Of a stretch of 40,632 nt of DNA, positions 1 to 8,328 are shown one piece after another (the first letter of the stretch is position 1; each line of letters starts with the position of its first letter). Below the pieces are notes generated by a model that did not search any database, had not been told where the DNA came from, and worked only from the letters and a program-made list of their open reading frames with translations. Both the position numbers and the translations under genes were made by a program. Source of the stretch: Streptomyces bobili. GTDB taxonomy: Bacteria > Actinomycetota > Actinomycetes > Streptomycetales > Streptomycetaceae. The DNA is taken from NCBI RefSeq assembly GCF_002154575.1, contig NZ_MUBA01000073.1:1-40632 (forward strand), in the 5' to 3' direction.

Positions 1-2
1 TG

Positions 3-1466
3 GCGGGCCACTGGTACCCGTCGGCCACCGCGATGGGCAACGGTGACGTCGTCTCGCTGGGCGGCCTCGCCGAGGACTCCTCCGGCACGGTCGTCAACGA
101 GCACTTCTCCTACGCCCAGAACAAGTGGCTGCCGCTCGGCGAGGCCAAGCAGGCCTGGTCCTTCTGGGGCCTGTACCCGTCGATGATCCTGCTCCAGGAC
201 GGCCGCCTCTTCTACACCGGCAGCCATGTCTTCGGCAACGGCCTGCCCGGCACCGGCGCCTCCGTGTACGACTACCAGGCCGGCACCATCGCCGACGTAC
301 CGGGCCTGCGCAAGAAGGACGAGCGGGACCAGTCCATGTCGGTGCTGCTGCCGCCCGCCCAGGACCAGAAGGTCGCCACGATCGGCGGCGGCAACCACAC
401 CGTGTCGCCCGACGCGCACGGGCTCGTCGACCTGATCGACATGAAGGCCGACTCGCCGCAGTACGTACCCGGCCCCGATCTGCCGAAGGGCCGCTACCAG
501 GACGGCACCCCGCAGACCGGCGCCCAGGGCAAGGTGTACGTCTCCGCGGTCATCCTCCCGGACGGCAAGGTCCTGGAGACCGGCGGCGCCCTGCACACCT
601 ACCGCGAGGACCCCGTCTTCGAGGCGTCGCTCTACGACCCGGCGACCAACACCTTCCAGGCGGGCCTGGCGACCGACCCGGTCCCGCGGACCTACCACTC
701 CTCGTCCCTGCTGCTGCCCGACGGCCGCGTCCTGAGCGTCGGCGACAACCCCGGCGACGGCTCCTTCGACCAGCGCGTCTCGATCTACAAGCCGCCGTAC
801 CTGTTCAAGGGCGCCCGCCCGCAGATCACCTCGGTGGCGAGCACCGACTGGGCCTACGGCACCGACCAGCGCGTCACGGTCGACAAGCCGGTGGTCAAGG
901 CCTCCCTGATCCGCCCGGCGGCCATCACCCACTCCTCCGACCCCAACCAGCGCTATGTGGACCTGCCGATGACGGTCGACGGCAACACCATCGACCTCAG
1001 CCTCACCAGCAACCCCAACCTGGCCCCGCCCGGCTGGTACATGCTGTCGGTCGTCGACGCGAACGGCGTGCCGTCGGTGTCGAAGTGGGTGCGGATCGGC
1101 GCGGCCGGCCAGGTCGCGACGGCCCGGGTCCAGGACTTCGCGGAAGACCTGCGGGCCGCTCCCGCGAGCGAGAGCGACACCGCCGTACCGGAGAGCACCG
1201 ACCACGGCGACCACCAGAACAACCAGGGCCACGAAGGCGTCGAGATGCCCGCCGGCTTCGACGGCTGCGACCACTCCTACGGCACCATCAGCCAGTGCGT
1301 GCCGTGGACCTTCCCGAAGAAGCTCAACACCGTCGCCGAGCGCTGCGACTGGCTCAAGAAGAGCGGCTACGGCACCGGCCTGAAGGTCTCCGGCCGCGAC
1401 CGTCACGGCCTGGACCGCACCAAGGACGGCATCGCCTGCGGAAAGGGTGACGTGAGGAAGAATTGA
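3..1466 (+). CDS. Copper radical (galactose-oxidase/GlxA-like) oxidase, 3' part
   Basis: The frame is open from the window edge through position 33, so the gene starts outside the window. The product resembles galactose oxidase/GlxA: kelch-type blades followed by a C-terminal E-set (DUF1929) domain. Family members hold one copper with two Tyr and two His and oxidise primary alcohols to aldehydes with release of H2O2. The axial Tyr-His pair is visible in RTYHSSSLLLPDG (about 690-725), the second His ligand in ITHSSDPNQR (about 925-955), and a Tyr matching the cross-linked one in HWYPSAT at the edge. The partner Cys would lie upstream. Downstream of the E-set domain is a tail of roughly 100 residues ending in a Cys-flanked, Asp-rich excalibur-like motif (DRTKDGIAC), suggesting extracellular Ca binding. 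The stop codon coincides with the end of the neighbouring TnpB element, so the last few residues may be altered. Substrate is unknown; GlxA itself acts in Streptomyces glycan deposition at hyphal tips. Confidence 0.85.
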   Translation, partial: AGHWYPSATAMGNGDVVSLGGLAEDSSGTVVNEHFSYAQNKWLPLGEAKQAWSFWGLYPSMILLQDGRLFYTGSHVFGNGLPGTGASVYDYQAGTIADVPGLRKKDERDQSMSVLLPPAQDQKVATIGGGNHTVSPDAHGLVDLIDMKADSPQYVPGPDLPKGRYQDGTPQTGAQGKVYVSAVILPDGKVLETGGALHTYREDPVFEASLYDPATNTFQAGLATDPVPRTYHSSSLLLPDGRVLSVGDNPGDGSFDQRVSIYKPPYLFKGARPQITSVASTDWAYGTDQRVTVDKPVVKASLIRPAAITHSSDPNQRYVDLPMTVDGNTIDLSLTSNPNLAPPGWYMLSVVDANGVPSVSKWVRIGAAGQVATARVQDFAEDLRAAPASESDTAVPESTDHGDHQNNQGHEGVEMPAGFDGCDHSYGTISQCVPWTFPKKLNTVAERCDWLKKSGYGTGLKVSGRDRHGLDRTKDGIACGKGDVRKN

Positions 1467-1700
1467 CATGCTCCTCGGGCTGAAGCCCGAGGATTCTGGC
1501 CGTCCCTGCCGGTTGCCGTGCCGCTACGCGGCACGGCAACCGGCAGGGATTCCGTGGCTTCCTGTTTCTTCGCGCTGTGCCAGAACAGGTTCTGGTCTTA
1601 CCGGCGCTCCGCAGGCCGATACCGCCAGTCCGGCGGCCTGTTTCACGTTGATCGCGGCGTTGTGGTCCCGGTCGTGGACGGTGCCACAGGCGCGGCAGGT
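1463..1700 (-). ncRNA. Probable omega/reRNA scaffold at the tnpB 3' end
   Basis: TnpB nucleases are guided by an RNA made from the 3' end of tnpB and the right end of the element, with the guide taken from flanking DNA. Here a perfect 21-bp inverted repeat with a 3-nt loop (1504-1524 and 1528-1548) spans the tnpB stop codon. It is followed toward the element end by a second hairpin (1473-1492). Read on the minus strand, the guide would begin just after GTCAA, so it would match the last codons of the oxidase gene. The upstream RNA boundary (about 1700) is a guess by analogy; the structured part at 1463-1548 is directly visible. Confidence 0.5.
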
Positions 1701-2753
1701 CCATTCCCGCACGGCCAGAGGTTTGGGCCCGTCCCGGTGGCCGCAGGTCGAGCACCTCTGGCTGGTGGGCTCGAACCGGCCGACCTTCACGAAGGTCCGT
1801 CCGTACCGCTGCGCCTTGTATTCGAGCATGGTCACGAACTGGGACCAGCCCGCGTCGTGCACGCTTTTGGCCAAGCTCGTGCGCGCCAGTCCCGCCACTG
1901 CCAGGTCCTCCACTGCGACCGCTTGGTTCTCGCGGATCAACGTCGTGGAGAGCTGGTGGTGGAACTCCTTGCGCGCATCGGCCACGCCCGCGTGGGCGCG
2001 GGCGACCTTCTGCCGGGCCTTGGCTCTGTTCCTCGATCCCTTTTGTTTGCGGGAGAGTTCCCGCTGCGCTTTCTTCAGTTTCTTCTCCGCGCGGCGCAAA
2101 AACCGCGGGCTGTCGATCTTCGTGCCGTCGGAGAGGACCGCGAAGTGGGTGAGCCCCAGGTCGATGCCGATGGCGGCCTCGGGGTCCGGCTCCGTCCAAC
2201 GGGCCCGGTCGGTGTCGACGTCGGTGTCGATGACAAAGCTGGCGAAGTACCGGCCGGCCGAGCCAAGGATCACCGTGACACTGGACGGCACGGCGGGCAA
2301 TACCCGCGACCACTTCACCTTCACGTCGCCGATCTTCGGCAGGGACAGCCGCCCGCCGCTGGTGATCTTCCAGCGGGCGTTCGTGGTGAACCGGATCGCC
2401 TGCCGGGAATCCTTGCGTGACCTGAAACGCGGCGCACCCACCCGCTTCCCCTTGCGCTCGCCCTTCAGCGAGGCGAAGAAGTTCCGGTACGCGGCCTCCG
2501 CATCCCGCAACGCCTGCTGCAGGACGACCGAGGAAACCTCGCCCAGCCAGGAACGTTCGGGGGTGTTCTTGGCGTGGGTGATCAACTGCTGGGACAGGAC
2601 GGCAGCCTTGGGGTAGGGCTGCTGGGCCGCGCGGGCATCCTCACGGGCGCGCACCGCGTCGTTGAACACGACACGGGCACACCCGAACGCCCCTGCCAAC
2701 GCGGCGCGTTGACCGGGCTCCGGGTACAACCGGAAGGCGTACCGAAGCTGCAT
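1524..2753 (-). CDS. tnpB: TnpB family RNA-guided DNA endonuclease
   Basis: The 409-residue protein carries an intact RuvC nuclease: Asp198 in GIDLGLTH, Glu282 in VEDLAV and Asp363 in DRDHNAAINV. The treble-clef zinc finger is also complete (Cys334/Cys337 in CSTCGH and Cys353/Cys356 in CRAC). The N-terminal MQLRYAFRLYP block is typical of the family and decides the start at 2753; a further ATG at 2798 would add 15 unrelated residues. TnpB cuts DNA matching a guide RNA next to a target-adjacent motif and thereby helps its element persist. The last residues are encoded by the 5' arm of the 21-bp hairpin, so coding and RNA structure overlap. All catalytic residues are present, and the copy looks functional as a nuclease although no transposase accompanies it. 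Confidence 0.93.
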   Translation of the reverse strand: MQLRYAFRLYPEPGQRAALAGAFGCARVVFNDAVRAREDARAAQQPYPKAAVLSQQLITHAKNTPERSWLGEVSSVVLQQALRDAEAAYRNFFASLKGERKGKRVGAPRFRSRKDSRQAIRFTTNARWKITSGGRLSLPKIGDVKVKWSRVLPAVPSSVTVILGSAGRYFASFVIDTDVDTDRARWTEPDPEAAIGIDLGLTHFAVLSDGTKIDSPRFLRRAEKKLKKAQRELSRKQKGSRNRAKARQKVARAHAGVADARKEFHHQLSTTLIRENQAVAVEDLAVAGLARTSLAKSVHDAGWSQFVTMLEYKAQRYGRTFVKVGRFEPTSQRCSTCGHRDGPKPLAVREWTCRACGTVHDRDHNAAINVKQAAGLAVSACGAPVRPEPVLAQREETGSHGIPAGCRAA

Positions 2754-3134
2754 TCGGCGATCGTACGAACAAGCGGCACTCGATGTCGCCGGGAACATCC
2801 ATTCCCTGTCTCACCCTGGGGCCGCAGCGTCCGGCTCCGCCGGAACGCCCCCGTGGCGCTCCGCCCCACAGTCACGAGATCGGCTTCACCACCGGCGTGA
2901 ACGCCGATGCACTCGGTAGCGGGTCCTCGGTGCGGGGGCCTCATGGCCTCATGGGCGAAGGCCTGCCGCCGCCCGTCCCGTCGGGGCCGAAGGGTGGGCG
3001 GCGACAGGCCCAGGGCCCCCCACGCCGTTGTGCGGGGCCTCGCCGGTCTGTGGTGCTGTCACCGCGGCCGGCCGTGACGATATTGCTGGTCAGGGCTCAA
3101 TCGGAACCGGCCGCGGCGTTCTTGGGGGGCTGTT
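2754..3134. other. Element left flank and spacer; no gene seen
   Basis: About 380 bases between tnpB and the PEP carboxykinase stop. The part next to tnpB should hold the element's left end. An imperfect GC-rich hairpin (gcgtccggc/gccggaacgc, about 2828-2849) could be the subterminal hairpin, but no boundary is proven. No reading frame here has convincing codon use. Confidence 0.4.
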
Positions 3135-4958
3135 TCAGCCCAGGCGCTCCACGAGAGCGCGGTACTCGTCCCACAGTTCCTTCGGCGTGTGGTCGCCGAA
3201 GGTGTTGAGGTGCTCGGGGATCAGGGACGCCTCCTCGCGCCAGATCTCCTTGTCGACCGTGAGGAGGAAGTCGAGGTCCTTCTCCGCCAGGTCGAGGCCC
3301 TCGGTGTCGAGGGCACCCGGCGCCGGCAGGACGCCGATCGGCGTCTCGACGCCCTCGGCCCTGCCCTCCAGGCGCTCCACGATCCACTTCAGGACACGGG
3401 AGTTCTCGCCGAAGCCGGGCCAGACGAACTTGCCCTCGTCGTCCTTGCGGAACCAGTTGACGTAGTAGATCTTCGGGAGCTTCGCCTGGTCCTTGTCCTT
3501 GGCGACGTCGACCCAGTGGCCCATGTAGTCGCCCATGTTGTAGCCGCAGAACGGCAGCATGGCGAAGGGGTCGCGGCGCAGCTCGCCGACCTTGCCCTCG
3601 GCGGCGGCGGTCTTCTCGGAGGCCACGTTGGCGCCGAGGAAGACGCCGTGGTTCCAGTCGAAGGACTCCGTCACCAGCGGTACGGCGGTGGCGCGCCGGC
3701 CGCCGAAGAGGATCGCCGAGATCGGCACGCCCTTGGGGTCCTCCCACTCGGGCGCGATGATCGGGCACTGCGCGGCGGGCACGGTGAAGCGGGCGTTGGG
3801 GTGGGCGGCCGGGGTCGGTGACTGGGGCGTCCAGTCGTTGCCCTTCCAGTCGGTGAGGTGAGCGGGCGGCTCCTCGGTCATGCCCTCCCACCACACGTCG
3901 CCGTCGTCGGTGAGGGCGACGTTGGTGAAGACCGCGTTGCCCCACAGCGTCTTCATCGCGTTGGCGTTGGTGTGCTCACCCGTGCCGGGCGCGACACCGA
4001 AGAAGCCGGCCTCGGGGTTGATGGCGTACAGGCGGCCGTCCTCGCCGAACCGCATCCACGCGATGTCGTCGCCGATGGTCTCGACGGTCCAGCCGCGAGT
4101 GGTCGGCTCCAGCATGGCGAGGTTGGTCTTGCCGCAGGCGCTCGGGAAGGCGGCGGCGACGTACTTCGACTCACCCTGCGGGGGCGTGAGCTTGAGGATC
4201 AGCATGTGCTCGGCGAGCCAGCCCTCGTCGCGGGCCATGACGGAGGCGATGCGCAGGGCGTAGCACTTCTTGCCGAGCAGGGCGTTGCCGCCGTAGCCGG
4301 AGCCGTAGGACCAGATCTCGCGGGACTCGGGGAAGTGCGAGATGTACTTGGTCGAGTTGCACGGCCACGGCACGTCCGTCTCGCCCTCGGCGAGCGGCGC
4401 TCCGAGCGTGTGCACGGCACGCACGAAGAATCCGTCGGTGCCGAGTTCGTCGAGGACGGGCTGTCCCATGCGGGTCATGGTGCGCATGGACACGGCGACG
4501 TAGGCGGAGTCGGTGATCTCGACGCCGATCGCGGAGAGGTCCGAGCCGAGGGGACCCATGCAGAACGGGACGACGTACATCGTCCGGCCCTTCATCGAGC
4601 CGCGGAAGACGCCCTTCTCGCCCTGGAAGATCTCCCGCATCTCCGCGGGGGCCTTCCAGTGGTTGGTCGGGCCCGCGTCCTCCTCCTTCTCGGAGCAGAT
4701 GAAGGTGCGGTCCTCGACCCGGGCGACGTCGGTCGGGTCGGATGCCGCGTAGTAGGAGTCGGGGCGCTTGACGGGGTCGAGTTTCTTGAAGGTGCCCTTC
4801 TCGACCAGTTCCTCGCTCAGCCGCCGGTACTCGGTCTCGGATCCGTCACACCAGACCACGTTGTCCGGTTGCGTCAGTTCGGCGATCTCGTTGACCCACG
4901 AGATCAGTTCCTGGTGCTGGGTGGGGATGACGGGGGGAGCCGCGATGTCGCGCGCCAC
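3135..4958 (-). CDS. pckG: Phosphoenolpyruvate carboxykinase (GTP)
   Basis: A 607-residue GTP-dependent PEPCK that interconverts oxaloacetate plus GTP with PEP, CO2 and GDP: the gluconeogenic and anaplerotic node, in the cytosol. Visible motifs include the P-loop [12 protein letters not shown] (near residue 270), the metal-binding [21 protein letters not shown], and the C-terminal [19 protein letters not shown] block of the GTP class. The frame opens at ATG 5045, but I start at GTG 4958 (MARDIAAPP). An AGGAG lies 5-6 bases upstream of it, and the upstream 29 residues are unlike the family. It is transcribed away from the PAQR gene with a 283-bp spacer. PEPCK beside a hemolysin III protein is a familiar Streptomyces chromosomal arrangement. 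Confidence 0.97.
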   Translation of the reverse strand: MARDIAAPPVIPTQHQELISWVNEIAELTQPDNVVWCDGSETEYRRLSEELVEKGTFKKLDPVKRPDSYYAASDPTDVARVEDRTFICSEKEEDAGPTNHWKAPAEMREIFQGEKGVFRGSMKGRTMYVVPFCMGPLGSDLSAIGVEITDSAYVAVSMRTMTRMGQPVLDELGTDGFFVRAVHTLGAPLAEGETDVPWPCNSTKYISHFPESREIWSYGSGYGGNALLGKKCYALRIASVMARDEGWLAEHMLILKLTPPQGESKYVAAAFPSACGKTNLAMLEPTTRGWTVETIGDDIAWMRFGEDGRLYAINPEAGFFGVAPGTGEHTNANAMKTLWGNAVFTNVALTDDGDVWWEGMTEEPPAHLTDWKGNDWTPQSPTPAAHPNARFTVPAAQCPIIAPEWEDPKGVPISAILFGGRRATAVPLVTESFDWNHGVFLGANVASEKTAAAEGKVGELRRDPFAMLPFCGYNMGDYMGHWVDVAKDKDQAKLPKIYYVNWFRKDDEGKFVWPGFGENSRVLKWIVERLEGRAEGVETPIGVLPAPGALDTEGLDLAEKDLDFLLTVDKEIWREEASLIPEHLNTFGDHTPKELWDEYRALVERLG

Positions 4959-5220
4959 GATCGCTCCTAGGTGAGGGATTTTGTCCTTGTCTGCCCCGTG
5001 GGGGCCGCGGCCCGGATGCTTCGCAGCGAGCTGCTGAGCGCTCATCCGGTGCCGACCGCACTCATTTGATCATCCGACGCGACAGCGCATCTGTCCAGAG
5101 GGCATCACAGATGAGCGGCGTGAGGCTCGCCACGTGTTGCTCCGCGCACCCCTGCCGTGCCCCCGGCCGGCGTGAGACGATGGCCACTCCTGACGCCTCA
5201 TGTCGCCCCACCGGCCCGTA

Positions 5221-5238
5221 ACTTACGGTTCCGTAGGT
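5221..5238. promoter_or_regulatory. Near-palindrome at the PAQR promoter
   Basis: acttacggttccgtaggt is an 18-bp near-palindrome whose core TACGG-tt-CCGTA is perfect and whose outer pairs have one mismatch. It lies 12 bases before the PAQR start, where a promoter or operator would sit. The core resembles TetR-family operators of actinobacteria. The regulator is not identifiable here. Confidence 0.45.
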
Positions 5239-5250
5239 ACGATGCAAGGC

Positions 5251-5964
5251 ATGACTGCGTCCGCCCCCGACGCGCGTACGGACACGCCGGCCGCCGGCCG
5301 CGGTCCCGTCGCGCTCCCCCTGCCGCATCCGGTCAAACCGAAGCTGCGCGGCTGGCTGCACCTCGGAATGTTCCCCGCCACCCTGGTCGCGGGCCTCGTG
5401 CTCACCGCGCTCGCGGACTCCACGAGAGGCCGCATCGCCTGCGGAATCTTCGCCCTCACCGCCTGCCTGCTGTTCGGCGTGAGCGCCCTGTACCACCGGG
5501 GTGACTGGAGTCCGCGGATGGACGGCGTCCTGCGCCGCCTGGACCACGCCAACATCTTCCTGATCATCGCGGGCACCTACACGCCGCTGACGATGCTGCT
5601 CCTGCCGGGCGGCAAGGGGCAGGTGCTGCTCTGGGGCATCTGGGCAGCCGCCGCGGCCGGGATCGTCTTCCGCGTCTTCTGGGTCGGCGCCCCGCGCTGG
5701 CTCTACACCCCCTGCTACATCGCGATGGGCTGGGCGGCCGTCTTCTTCCTGCCGGACTTCATGCGCGCGGGCGGCATCGCCGTACTGGTCCTGGTGATCG
5801 TCGGCGGCCTCCTCTACAGCGCGGGCGGCGTGATCTACGGCATCAAGCGCCCCAACCCGTCACCGCGCTGGTTCGGCTTCCACGAGGTGTTCCACTCCTT
5901 CACGCTGGCCGCGTTCATCGCGCACTACGTGGGCATCTCACTGGTGGCGTACCAGCACGGGTAG
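5251..5964 (+). CDS. PAQR/hemolysin III family membrane protein
   Basis: A 237-residue integral membrane protein with seven predicted hydrophobic segments. It carries the PAQR zinc-site signatures: ALYHRGDW followed by RRLDHANIFLIIAGTYTP, and C-terminal FHEVFHSFTLAAFIAHY with the conserved His pair. Eukaryotic relatives are adiponectin receptors with ceramidase-like activity; bacterial members are named hemolysin III but their physiological role is poorly defined, probably membrane lipid homeostasis. I use ATG 5251 (MTASAPD). ATG 5242, nine bases earlier, is possible, and the palindrome just upstream leaves room for only a very short leader. A strong terminator follows. Confidence 0.88.
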   Translation: MTASAPDARTDTPAAGRGPVALPLPHPVKPKLRGWLHLGMFPATLVAGLVLTALADSTRGRIACGIFALTACLLFGVSALYHRGDWSPRMDGVLRRLDHANIFLIIAGTYTPLTMLLLPGGKGQVLLWGIWAAAAAGIVFRVFWVGAPRWLYTPCYIAMGWAAVFFLPDFMRAGGIAVLVLVIVGGLLYSAGGVIYGIKRPNPSPRWFGFHEVFHSFTLAAFIAHYVGISLVAYQHG

Positions 5965-5979
5965 ACCCACTCCCCCTCC

Positions 5980-6010
5980 AAGGGCCACGGCTTTCGAGCC
6001 GTGGCCCTTT
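5980..6010 (+). terminator. Intrinsic terminator after the PAQR gene
   Basis: A perfect 13-bp stem (5980-5992 with 5997-6009) closes on a TTCG tetraloop and runs into TTTCTC. It lies 15 bases after the PAQR stop and separates that gene from the MFS promoter. Confidence 0.85.
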
Positions 6011-6028
6011 CTCGTGCGCGCGCCTTGG

Positions 6029-6061
6029 TTGACAGTGAGCACCTTTTGAGAGTTACTCTCA
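6029..6061 (+). promoter_or_regulatory. MFS promoter with overlapping operator
   Basis: TTGACA at 6029-6034 is a consensus -35 box. Seventeen bases on, GTTACT (6052-6057) sits in the -10 position. Over it lies the perfect inverted repeat tgagag-tta-ctctca (6047-6061). Transcription would start at about the ATG at 6066, which has no Shine-Dalgarno sequence, so a leaderless mRNA is likely. The repeat is a natural operator for the TetR-type gene of the same operon; that pairing is inferred. Confidence 0.6.
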
Positions 6062-6065
6062 TTTC

Positions 6066-7657
6066 ATGGTTACTATCAGTTCACCCGATCCCCGCCGTTG
6101 GTGGGCCCTCGCCGCCCTCGTCGCGAGCATGCTGACGCTCGGCTTCGACATGACGATCCTCAACGTGGCGCTCCCGACGATGGCCCGCGACCTGGGCGCC
6201 TCCACCGGGGAGCAGCAATGGATGGCGGACGCGTACGTCGTCGTCTTCGCCGCGCTGATGCTCCCCGCCGGACTCCTCGGCGACCGGTTCGGCCGGCGCC
6301 GCATGCTGATCGCCGGGCTCGGCGTCTTCCTGGCCGGTTCGCTGGCCGGGGCGCTGGCCGACGGTGTCACCGCGGTCATCGCCGCCCGCGCCGTGATGGG
6401 CGTCGGTGCCGCGCTGGTCACCCCCCTCGCCCTGTCCGTGCTGCCCTCGCTGTTCGCACCCGAGGAGCGCACCAAGGCCGTCGGCATCGTCTCCGCCGGC
6501 TCCACGCTCGGCCTGCCGCTCGGCCCGATCATCGGCGGCTGGCTGCTCGACCACTACTGGTGGGGCTCGGTCTTCCTGGTCAACCTGCCGATGGCCGCCG
6601 TCGGCATCGCCGCCTGCGTCTTTCTCCTCCCCGAGACCCGCGACCCCGCCTCCCCCAAGGTCGACGCCACCTCCACCGCGCTCACCGCGGCCGGGCTCGG
6701 CGCGCTCATCTACGCGATCATCGAGGCCCCCACCCGCGGCTGGACCGACCCGCTGGTCCTGGCCCTGCTCGGCGCCGCCGCCGTACTGATCGCCGCGCTG
6801 GTCCTGCGCGAGCGGCGGACGGCGCGGCCCATGCTCGACATGACGCTGCTCGCGCAGCGCGGTTTCCTGTTCAACGCCCTCGCCGCGACCCTGGTGATGT
6901 TCGTGCTGTCCGGCCTGATGTTCCTGCTGCCGCCGTACCTCCAGGCCGTCCTCGGACACGACGCCCTCGGTACCGGCGTACGGCTGCTGCCGCTGATGGG
7001 CGGTCTGACGGTGGCCGCGCGGGCCGCGCAGCCGGTCGTCGCCCGGTTCGGGTCACGGGCCGTGGTCAGCGCCGGCCTGGTGGTCCTCGCCTTCGCCGCG
7101 CTCCTGGGCAGCCGTACGACGGTGGACTCCGGGTACGGCTTCACCGCGCTGTGGCTGACGGTCGCCGGGGCCGGCTTCGGCCTCTCGATCGTCCCCGCGA
7201 TGTCCGGCGCCCTGGGCACCCTGCCCACCGACCGGGCCGGCTGGGGGTCCCCCCACGCCTTTAAGGCAGTGGGGGAGGCTCGGGCCTGCTGATGACCCTG
7301 CGGCAGGTGGGTGGCGCGATCGGCATCGCCCTGCTGGGCAGCCTCCTCGCGAGCGCCTACCGCGACCGCCTCGACGTCACCGGACTGCCCTCGGGGGCCG
7401 CCGACACGGCCGGGGAATCCGTCGTGGCCGCGCATGTCGTCGCCGACCGGGCGGGCACGGCGGACCTCGTGGCCTCCGCGAACAGCGCATACGTGCACGG
7501 CATGGGCGTCACGATGCTGGTCTGCGGTGTCGCCGCCCTCGTGGCCGCCCTGCTGGCCGCCGCGTTCCTGCCGGGCGGCGTGCGCGGCAGCCGGCCGTCC
7601 GCCCCCGACCCGTCCGCCCCCGACCTGGCCGCTCCGGCGGCGGATGCCCGACAATGA
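6066..7657 (+). pseudogene. DHA2-type MFS multidrug efflux transporter, split by a 38-bp insertion
   Basis: The first frame (6066-7292) encodes about 395 residues of a 14-helix EmrB/QacA-type proton antiporter, including motif A (GDRFGRRRM) and motif C-like GPIIGGWLLD. It then reads GWGSPHAFKAVGEARAC and stops. A second frame (7292-7657, 121 residues) starts MTLRQVGGAIGIALLGSLLAS, exactly the last two-helix portion of the family. Removing the 38-bp hairpin insertion (7243-7280) restores one uninterrupted frame reading DRAG-SGLLMTLRQVGG. The two pieces meet as TGATG, so the second half could be made by translational coupling as a split transporter. Otherwise the gene is dead. It is co-transcribed with the downstream TetR gene through a 4-bp overlap. 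Confidence 0.8.
7243..7280. repeat. 38-bp palindromic insertion inside the MFS gene
   Basis: The insert contains arms cccccac-gcctt and aaggc-a-gtggggg, pairing into a 12-bp stem with one bulged base. It is flanked by GGCT on the left and ends in GGCT, consistent with a 4-bp target duplication. From memory, GGGGGTCCCCC...GTGGGGGAGG hairpins of this kind recur in Streptomyces genomes inside and between genes. This is the only copy in the window. Confidence 0.75.
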
Positions 7658-8295
7658 CCACCATGACGGCCGCACGCTCCCCCCTCTCGCCCGCCGACCG
7701 CCCCCAGCTCGGGCTCCGCGAGCGCAAGAAGATCAAGACACGCGAGGCGATCCGCACCGCGATGTACGCGCTGGTCGAGGAGCAGGGCTACGAGGCGACG
7801 ACGGTCGAGCAGATCGCCGAGCGGGCCGAGGTGTCGCCGTCGACCGTCTTCCGCTACTTCCCGACCAAGGAGGACATCGTCCTCACGGACGAGTACGACC
7901 CGATCCTGCTGGAGGAACTGCGGTCCCGGCCCGCCGACGAGCCGTGGCCGGACACCATCCGGGACGTGATGCTGGCCGCCGCCCGCGTGGGCGTCGAGGA
8001 GGACCTGCGCGTGGCACGGCTGCGCACCCGGCTGATGGTCGAGATCCCGGCCGTGCGCTCGCGGATGATGGAGAGCATGTCGGTCACCGGCCGCATGATC
8101 TGCGGTGCGCTCGCCGAACGCACCGGCCGCGACCCCGACAGCCTGGAGGTCCGCGTCTACGCGATGTCCTTCATCGGCGGCCTGATGGAGGCCTCCCTGT
8201 ACTGGGCGGAGAAGGGCCACCAGGGCGACTTCACCGATCTCGTCGACCGCGCGCTGGACGTCCTGGAGCACGGCCTCGGGACGGAAAAACCCTGA
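7654..8295 (+). CDS. TetR/AcrR family transcriptional regulator
   Basis: A 213-residue repressor-type protein. The N-terminal helix-turn-helix (about residues 25-70) reads KTREAIRTAMYALVEEQGYE, then VEQIAERAEVSPSTVFRYFP, the classic TetR pattern. The helical C-terminal ligand domain is unlike its neighbours and its ligand cannot be predicted. It overlaps the MFS C-terminal frame by ATGA, so the two are one operon. By family precedent it should repress the efflux gene by binding the inverted repeat at 6047-6061 and release it when a drug binds. If the transporter is broken, the regulator may be an orphan. Confidence 0.93.
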   Translation: MTTMTAARSPLSPADRPQLGLRERKKIKTREAIRTAMYALVEEQGYEATTVEQIAERAEVSPSTVFRYFPTKEDIVLTDEYDPILLEELRSRPADEPWPDTIRDVMLAAARVGVEEDLRVARLRTRLMVEIPAVRSRMMESMSVTGRMICGALAERTGRDPDSLEVRVYAMSFIGGLMEASLYWAEKGHQGDFTDLVDRALDVLEHGLGTEKP

Positions 8296-8328
8296 GGTCC
8301 CCCCGTGTCCCCATGCCATCCTGACCAG

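Larger units (their letters stand above)
1463..2753 (-). mobile_element. IS200/IS605-type element carrying only tnpB (left end unresolved)
   Basis: A tnpB gene is followed, in its own direction, by an 8-bp hairpin with TGAA loop (1473-1492) and then by GCATGTCAA. This is the usual right-end layout of IS605/IS1341-like elements in actinomycetes. The right end is placed at TTGA on the plus strand (1463-1466), which is also the stop codon of the upstream oxidase. No tnpA is present, so transposition would need a Y1 transposase in trans. The left end lies beyond 2753 but cannot be fixed. The only TTGA-type flank seen on the minus strand is near 3098-3101, which would imply an unusually long left end. 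Confidence 0.7.

Noticed and set aside
125..1450. Long Arg/Gly/Pro-rich frame of 441 residues overlapping the oxidase
   Set aside because: Composition is typical of a shifted-frame shadow in GC-rich DNA; the oxidase frame carries all family motifs.
2582..2944. Minus-strand frame next to tnpB
   Set aside because: Overlaps the tnpB 5' end in another frame and has no recognisable content; treated as element flank.
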